NCBI RefSeq assembly: GCF_905475395.1
Contig: NC_058339.1
Location: 47,749,172 to 47,813,171, forward strand
Source of the DNA: Chrysoperla carnea
Lineage: Eukaryota; Arthropoda; Insecta; Neuroptera; Chrysopidae
DNA: 64,000 nucleotides
Reading direction: 5' to 3'
Positions 59,001 through 64,000 of this stretch are shown here, piece after piece. Both the position numbers and the translations under genes were made by a program. How positions within the stretch are numbered: the first letter of the stretch is position 1; the number at the start of each line of letters is the position of its first letter. The notes below the pieces were generated by a model that worked only from the letters and a program-made list of their open reading frames with translations, was not told the DNA's origin and ran no database searches.

Positions 59001-59589
59001 CCTACGAACCCAGTGCAGTAAATAAATGAAATTTATTTGAGTAACTTACAATAATTGAAGTAGCTCCATTTGCTAAGGGACCATAAACAACATAAGAATG
59101 GCCAGTAATCCAACCGACATCAGCTGTACACCAGAAAACGTCATTTAGTTTGTAATCGAAAACATATTTGAACGTTGTCGCTGTATACAACATATAGCCT
59201 CCGGTTGTATGTAGCACACCTTTGGGTTTACCAGTTGAGCCACTTGTGTATAACATAAATAATGGATCTTCAGCATCCATCCATTCTGCATGACATGTTG
59301 TATTTGCATTTTCCATTAAATTATGCCACCAATAATCGATACCATCACGCATTTTTAATTTTTGAGCAATATTATTTGGTTTTGGTATTGTGACACGTTC
59401 TAAATGTGACACAACAATACATGTCTCAACTTGATGACCATGTTGTGCTGACTTTGCCATTGCTTGATCACATATATCTTTTAATGCTAACGCTTTCTCA
59501 CCACGATAAACACCATCGGCTGTGATTAGGACTCGAGCCTTACAATCACACATTCGTTCACCTAACGAGTCACATGAGAAACCAGCAAA
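50010..59589 (-). CDS. AcCoAS: Acetyl-CoA synthetase (AMP-forming), 3' part
   Basis: This enzyme converts acetate, ATP and CoA to acetyl-CoA, AMP and pyrophosphate, feeding lipid synthesis and protein acetylation. Five minus-strand exons in transcript order, 59589-59050, 58306-58173, 56143-55954, 55380-55191 and 50458-50010, with GT/AG borders, give the last 500 residues. Visible: [11 protein letters not shown] (residue 114-124 of this part), WQTETGGH (265-272), [14 protein letters not shown], and the catalytic, sirtuin-type lysine 460 in TRSGKIMRR; the C-terminus is NRPLEAL. Full-length enzymes have about 650-700 residues, so roughly 150-200 N-terminal residues lie upstream of 64000. I found no further exon between 59590 and 64000. 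The gene is convergent with the synthetase array. The 4.7-kb last intron is full of repeats. No SKL signal, as expected for the cytosolic form. Confidence 0.95.
50480..51020 (+). repeat. GACA-core dispersed repeat at the last acceptor of AcCoAS
   Basis: It begins at ATGAAAACAAACAATTGACT and follows 11458-12060 through CTATCTCTAACGGTTTACAA, GACGGACAGACAGAGAG and TCAGGTGATTTTATGAACA, then stops short of the terminal TATAC tail. Its left end is about 20 bp from the 3' splice site of the last AcCoAS exon (50459), so part of the polypyrimidine/branch region derives from the repeat. Confidence 0.75.
52075..52209. repeat. Dispersed-repeat-like segment ending in a perfect 19-bp hairpin
   Basis: TTTGTTTGTTACGCTTTCACGC followed by AAACTACCGAATGGATTTT resembles a motif common in insect interspersed elements, as I remember it. 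It is followed by a perfect stem, ATAAAACATGAGCTATAAT (52167-52185) against 52191-52209, with a 5-nt loop. It lies in the last AcCoAS intron. Confidence 0.5.
52705..52864 (+). repeat. GACA-core dispersed repeat, 5' fragment
   Basis: It matches the first 160 bp of the family (AAGTGAAAACAAACAATTGA through AAAGATATCCACTCTTAGAT and GATATTCCCGTATAATACAT), then breaks off into unrelated DNA. It lies in the last AcCoAS intron. Confidence 0.75.
54478..54565. repeat. CTCGAG-rich degenerate repeat
   Basis: TTTCTCGAG variants (TTCTCGAGGCACGAGAATTC, TTTCTCGAGTATCTCGA, TTTCTCGAGTTTTTCGAG) recur at 12-20 bp spacing. It is an intronic low-complexity tract of AcCoAS. Confidence 0.55.
56380..57060. other. 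GC-richer island in an AcCoAS intron, probably a decayed element
   Basis: Base composition is noticeably less AT-rich than the flanks over about 700 bp, with no open frame of useful length on either strand. It sits in the 2-kb intron between 56144 and 58172. A decayed transposable element is the simplest reading; I could not identify a class. Confidence 0.35.
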
Positions 59590-61203
59590 CTGTAACAAAC
59601 AAACAAAACTGGAATTATTTTCATTTTAATACTTTTTGGTATACATTTAGATTTTGGTCCCAATTTCCTAAATCAATTGTCAAACATCGAAATTTATTTC
59701 GAAGTATCCAAAATTTCTCAATTATTGTCTTTGATAATTTAAACTATTTGGTATGTTTGATTTTAATTTTTTTTAAATATGAAATTGGACTAAGTCAAAA
59801 TCAATTCTAACAATTTAAGGGGGGAGGAGTTGCCCAATTATTTAATAAATACATGTCTTCAAAAGTAGGCATATTTAACATTGGTCTTATGGTAAAACAG
59901 TAGCTAGATCATATGGATTCATGGATTTCTCCAAAACTAACCTTAATAAATAATTAAAAACATAAATTAGTAGTGTAGATATAAATTTTAAAAAAATTGA
60001 TATTTTTAATTTTGAGGAAAAAAAAATATTTTCAAAAGTAAAAATAAAAATTTTCAATATCTGGAGTAATTTTCAAAATATCGAAAATTGAAAATTTTAT
60101 TCTTATTATTCGTCTACATTCATGAAGTTACAACAAAGTTCATCATCAAATTTGAAAACAAGGTACAAATAATTTCAACAAGTCCAAACTTGGCTTGGCG
60201 CTCGTTCTACCCTAATAGTCCTTCAGACAATAAAATTTTAGTAAGCGCTTTTATTTAACTAAAAAAATAAATATAAAAACCAAATTCATTATTTTATTCT
60301 AATTCAGTTTAACCAAGAATTTTTTTAAATAATTTTTTAATTAAACAACTCATATGTACAAACAGCGATGATATACATAACATATCAAGAATTTCATCTC
60401 AGAAAGAAAAATTTAATATTATTTCCTAAGCACGTATTCTGTTCTATGTGCAGACAAATTTCAAGCCATATAATAATTGTAGAGATGCTAAAATGATGAC
60501 CTACATTTGTGAAGAGAAGAATCAATAAAAAAATATTAGAAGAATTTTTGAAGTCAAACATTTAATAACGAATGGTCGAGATTATATTCGAGATAGCAAT
60601 TAAAATCGACTTATAAAATTCTGTATTTTCTTTAATGCAATTACATTTTTATAAAAAAAAATCTCCCTACACAGGAAATCTTCAGGGAAAAATGCAAAAC
60701 TTATAAATATTATTATATAAAATATTATTTAAATAGCCTCAGCTAAAAAAAATTTTTTTTAGGAAGAAACAGCGCGAGCGATAAGCATATAAAAATATAA
60801 AATATGCCTAACTTATTAATTTTTTTTTTTGAAGTAGGTTGATTCCGTCAAAAATCATATCTTCACATGACCTTACTATTTTTGCAGAAATTTCGAACAA
60901 AATTTTTTATATAATGAGACTTAACTATTACCTACTATATACACAGAGCAAAATCAAAAAATATAATCTCAGATTTTCGTATGAATGCATAGAAAATTTT
61001 CATACAATTCTAACATACATTTTTTTTAACCCAATGCAAATATTACGTAATGATTCAGATTTTTTCTTATGAGAGTGTCAATGACCATTTTATATAATAA
61101 TTATAATAAGGTTTCTTTTTAAATACCCATCAAAAGAAAAAGCTATATTTATTTATAATTATTATACAGTCATAGCTTTTCTATGGTTTTTAATAAAGTA
61201 AAA

Positions 61204-61275
61204 ACAAGTGAAAATAAACAATTGACTGTGTTAACTGTTGAAATAGTCTGTATTATCTGTAGTTTGCATTATTGT
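61204..61275 (+). repeat. GACA-core dispersed repeat, short 5' fragment
   Basis: CAAGTGAAAATAAACAATTG and the following ACTGTTGAAATA match the start of the family at 11458 and 52705, then diverge. Confidence 0.6.
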
Positions 61276-62431
61276 TTATAAATTTAGCCTTTGGGTTACA
61301 ATTTCGAAATTTCTAAAATATTTCGTAGTATATTCCAGAAAATATTACCCCTGTTCTTTAGAATCTGCATATATACTATATACTATATCTACAAATACAC
61401 TCTTGATTTTGATTGCAGACCTATTCACTTTCTGAATAACCTGAAAAAAAGAAAGAACTCGAAAAAAGTGAGATAATTTGATAATCAAATAAAGACAACA
61501 AATTAAACCAATTAAATCATCTTTTACTTGTTTCAAACTCCCTTTCATATTTCCGTATTATCCATATCTCCCAAATTAGGCCTCAGACCGAAATTTGGTC
61601 AATAGATTTTTCTTTCTTTTTTTCCAGTTTATTCAGAAAGTGTAGAGGTCTACATTCAATTATAGAACACCCTGTTATACACAGTGATTATGTACAATGT
61701 ACATTCCAACTCCCATAAGTGAGATATGTTTGCATTTAGATCATCGTGCACATTGAGACTTTTGATCAGGATGCCAAGATAGAGTATCTCGTAGCTGGAA
61801 AACCCAATATATACTTTTATATTTATTGTATTGCAAACAATTTCATTTACATAATTATTTTTACAAAATTTATAGAATTCACACAGTTCAAGGATGCACT
61901 TTTTAAAGAGTTCCAAACTTTGATTCTGTAATATTTCAAATGATTGACAGGTAGGGTAAACGTTTCTTAAATCATTCTTAGTTTCTTGGAAGATATTTCT
62001 AACTATGGTTAGCGATATTACCATGTATAGGTTGGCCATAGATAAAATGTAATAGTGGGAACGAAGTATCTACAAGCGGGAAAAAAGACCTTACTCACAT
62101 CCGAGCAAATAATTGGCAATTGAAACTTTTACTGGACTTGTAGATAAAAGGATGCCTAGCTGACAAACTTGTAGGGATGCCTACCTGACAAACTGATACT
62201 TTTTGATGAATTTCAATCACATACTGTCAATGGTGCTTTTATCTAGCGTAAACTAAGAGTACAGGTGGGGATAATCTTGTACCATGGATCATAAATTAAT
62301 AAAAAATAAATGCGTAGAAATGATAGTGCTGCAAGGAGAGGCTATTACCCATGTTATACTTCAAAAAATGGTTTTAAAAAATACATTAATGTTAATTTTG
62401 ATCCTACGTAAGAAGGTACTACAGTCTCACC

Positions 62432-62605
62432 TATACAGTGTGGGTCATTTTAATCTACAATGGCTAATACATCGTTTTGTCGCTAGCCAATCAAAAAATA
62501 ACTTAAACAAAAGTTGCACAGTTTGATGGAGAACATAATGTTCTGACATCAGATTGGACCTAATTCTTCGGGTTTTTCACAAACTATAAAGATTACAGGG
62601 TGGTC
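62432..62605. repeat. Dispersed repeat, second copy of the 44878 family
   Basis: GTGTGGGTCATTTTAATCTA, GCCAATCAAAAAATAAC, ATGTTCTGACATCAGATTGG and TTCTTCGGGTTT match 44878-45020 in order. It is followed by ACAGGGTGGTCCATTAAAATG. Confidence 0.65.
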
Positions 62606-64000
62606 CATTAAAATGGCACAACCTGTATATGTCGATGATCTAAAGTATTTTTTTACACCATATCATTTCTGGAAAATAAAAAAAAAGATCCGCAAAATTG
62701 TCATTGGGATGCGAGCGCGTGGTAGAAAATGCAAATTTATTCCATAAATTATTTTAATAGTTTTTTTTCGCTCAATTATGTGTGAAATGTAACGAAACAA
62801 CAAATTTTATGTTCATATATTTATCCATTTTCTTAATAACTACAATGATGTGACATTATTCGAGACCCACGCATTGCTGAAACTGCAAAGGAAGTAATAA
62901 ATTTTTAAGCTTGGTTATTTTTATAACGATAATAAAAGGCTGTAATTTTTAAGTAATAAATATTTTTTCATTGAAGCATAGGTACAGCACCGTCATTAAG
63001 TTTTACCTCGAATTTGGTAATATTAGCGATTGGCCACTGGTCACTGAACCACTGCAAATTTTAGTCTTTGTGGGAATATGGCCTCTAATGACAATTGTAG
63101 AAAAAGCATAACTCGCAGATTTTGTGAATGGCTGATCGAAAATCATTCTTTAACAAATTGTTCTTTATCAAATAAACGTAATAAATTCGATTAATAGTTA
63201 GCCTGTAATAAGATCCATTGTTCATCCTACGATTAAGTGTCTGAATAATTACGTATTTAGTTCGACCTATTGATAGTCGCTGTACTTTCAAGAAATGACT
63301 GTAAATTTCATATCTGTTTCACCAAGCCTAAATAGGTATTGAAGTATGAAATGGACACTCAGGTGCAGGAACCTTAAAGGCGAACTAAGCGACTCGCTAG
63401 GTCGTCAAAATTTAGAAGGCTGCAAAATCAGGCCAAAATTTGGTTTTTATATTGGCCAATCAATGGAAAAATCCAAAGTAATAACCTCTTATCTTATGTT
63501 GGTACATTTTTGCTGTAATTTTCATAAATAGTAGCGAAAATATTACACCTGATTGCCTAGAGACATCATTTTTTATTATTAGAGAAGCGCTAGTATGTAT
63601 TCAGCCTCGGGTCCAAATTTTCTTAAGCCGGACCTGCCAGGCAAGTCAAGTCCCTTAGTACCCCATAATTTTAAGTTATAATCCAAAATCACTGGTCCAT
63701 TGTTAACATATTAAATGTAAAACTTTGCTCATTAAACTCGAGATACAAAACTAACACTAATTAATTGATATTGTATAAAAATCATGGTTCGATAATAAAT
63801 CCCACTAAACACGTGATAGATCGGTCTGGCATTGTAATCAATTTGCAGAAACAATGAATATACAACGCACTTATACGTAAGATTAGCGCGACCCCAAAAA
63901 ATGTATCATATATTAACAATGTGATATTATATTATTCATTAATAAAGTAATAAAAAAAATTTTGGTGAAAATGATAAAAACTTGTTAAACATACTGATAA

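Larger units (their letters stand above)
59590..64000. other. Upstream AcCoAS intron sequence without visible exon
   Basis: AcCoAS must continue upstream, but I find no exon for the conserved segment that precedes FAGFS. The stretch is AT-rich, with a short GACA-core repeat fragment (61204-61275), a dispersed repeat (62432-62605) and a GC-richer patch near 62040-62260 that resembles element debris. Confidence 0.5.

Noticed and set aside
61656-62039. 127-codon minus-strand frame
   Set aside because: Asn-, Tyr- and Ile-rich composition as expected from AT-rich DNA, no family match that I recognise, and located within the presumed AcCoAS intron.
59590-64000. A missing upstream AcCoAS exon
   Set aside because: I searched by eye on the minus strand for the conserved segment preceding FAGFS and found nothing; the exon is probably beyond the window.
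1-64000. CRISPR array, operon or bacterial-type regulatory features
   Set aside because: The genes are intron-bearing and the repeats do not show the direct-repeat/spacer pattern; the window is eukaryotic.

Overview
The window is AT-rich, intron-bearing animal DNA, most likely from an insect. Three things point there: small phase-conserved introns in luciferase/4-coumarate:CoA-ligase-like genes, an insect-type acetyl-CoA synthetase, and a short TTAGG telomere-type tract (which argues mildly against a true fly). I cannot fix the order or species from sequence alone.

Layout. Positions 1-6303 are gene-poor and repeat-rich. From 6304 to 43687 there is a head-to-tail array of six paralogous genes, all on the + strand. 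They encode acyl-CoA synthetase / luciferin 4-monooxygenase-like (ANL superfamily) enzymes at 6304-9576, 12479-14533, 18757-21742, 24019-27852, 33889-37410 and 40164-43687. I rebuilt each from six exons with identical intron phases (0, 1, 2, 0, 0). Each reconstruction is open from ATG to stop and gives 536-542 residues. Exons 2 and 5 have the same length in all six copies (208 and 228 nt). Five of the six have a TATAAATA box 88-137 bp before the ATG; copy 4 has TATCAATA there. Between copies 4 and 5 a small two-exon gene (81 residues) lies on the - strand at 31782-32111. After the array, 43688-50009 is very AT-rich and repeat-rich, with one possible decayed coding stretch. The 3' part of an acetyl-CoA synthetase gene (five exons, - strand, convergent with the array) occupies 50010-59589; its N-terminal exons lie beyond the window.

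Function. All six array proteins keep the ATP-grasping loop, the YGxTE motif, TGD, the GRIK hinge region and the C-terminal catalytic lysine in a TP(T/S)GKI context, so they should form acyl-adenylates. All six also share three unusual traits: Trp where firefly luciferase and 4CL have the acyl-pocket His, Cys in place of Gly in the PKG part of the P-loop, and a short acidic C-terminus with no SKL-type peroxisomal signal. I therefore read them as a lineage-specific expansion of acyl-CoA synthetases, probably for a specialised or detoxification substrate, and not as luciferases. The downstream acetyl-CoA synthetase belongs to the same superfamily but is only distantly related.

The intergenic DNA and longer introns carry many non-autonomous elements: a tRNA-derived SINE, a 5S rRNA-derived fragment, a TTAA-flanked MITE, several foldback elements, a dispersed family with a GACA microsatellite core, and tandem duplications. 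Repeats have been described by eye; no database search was possible.
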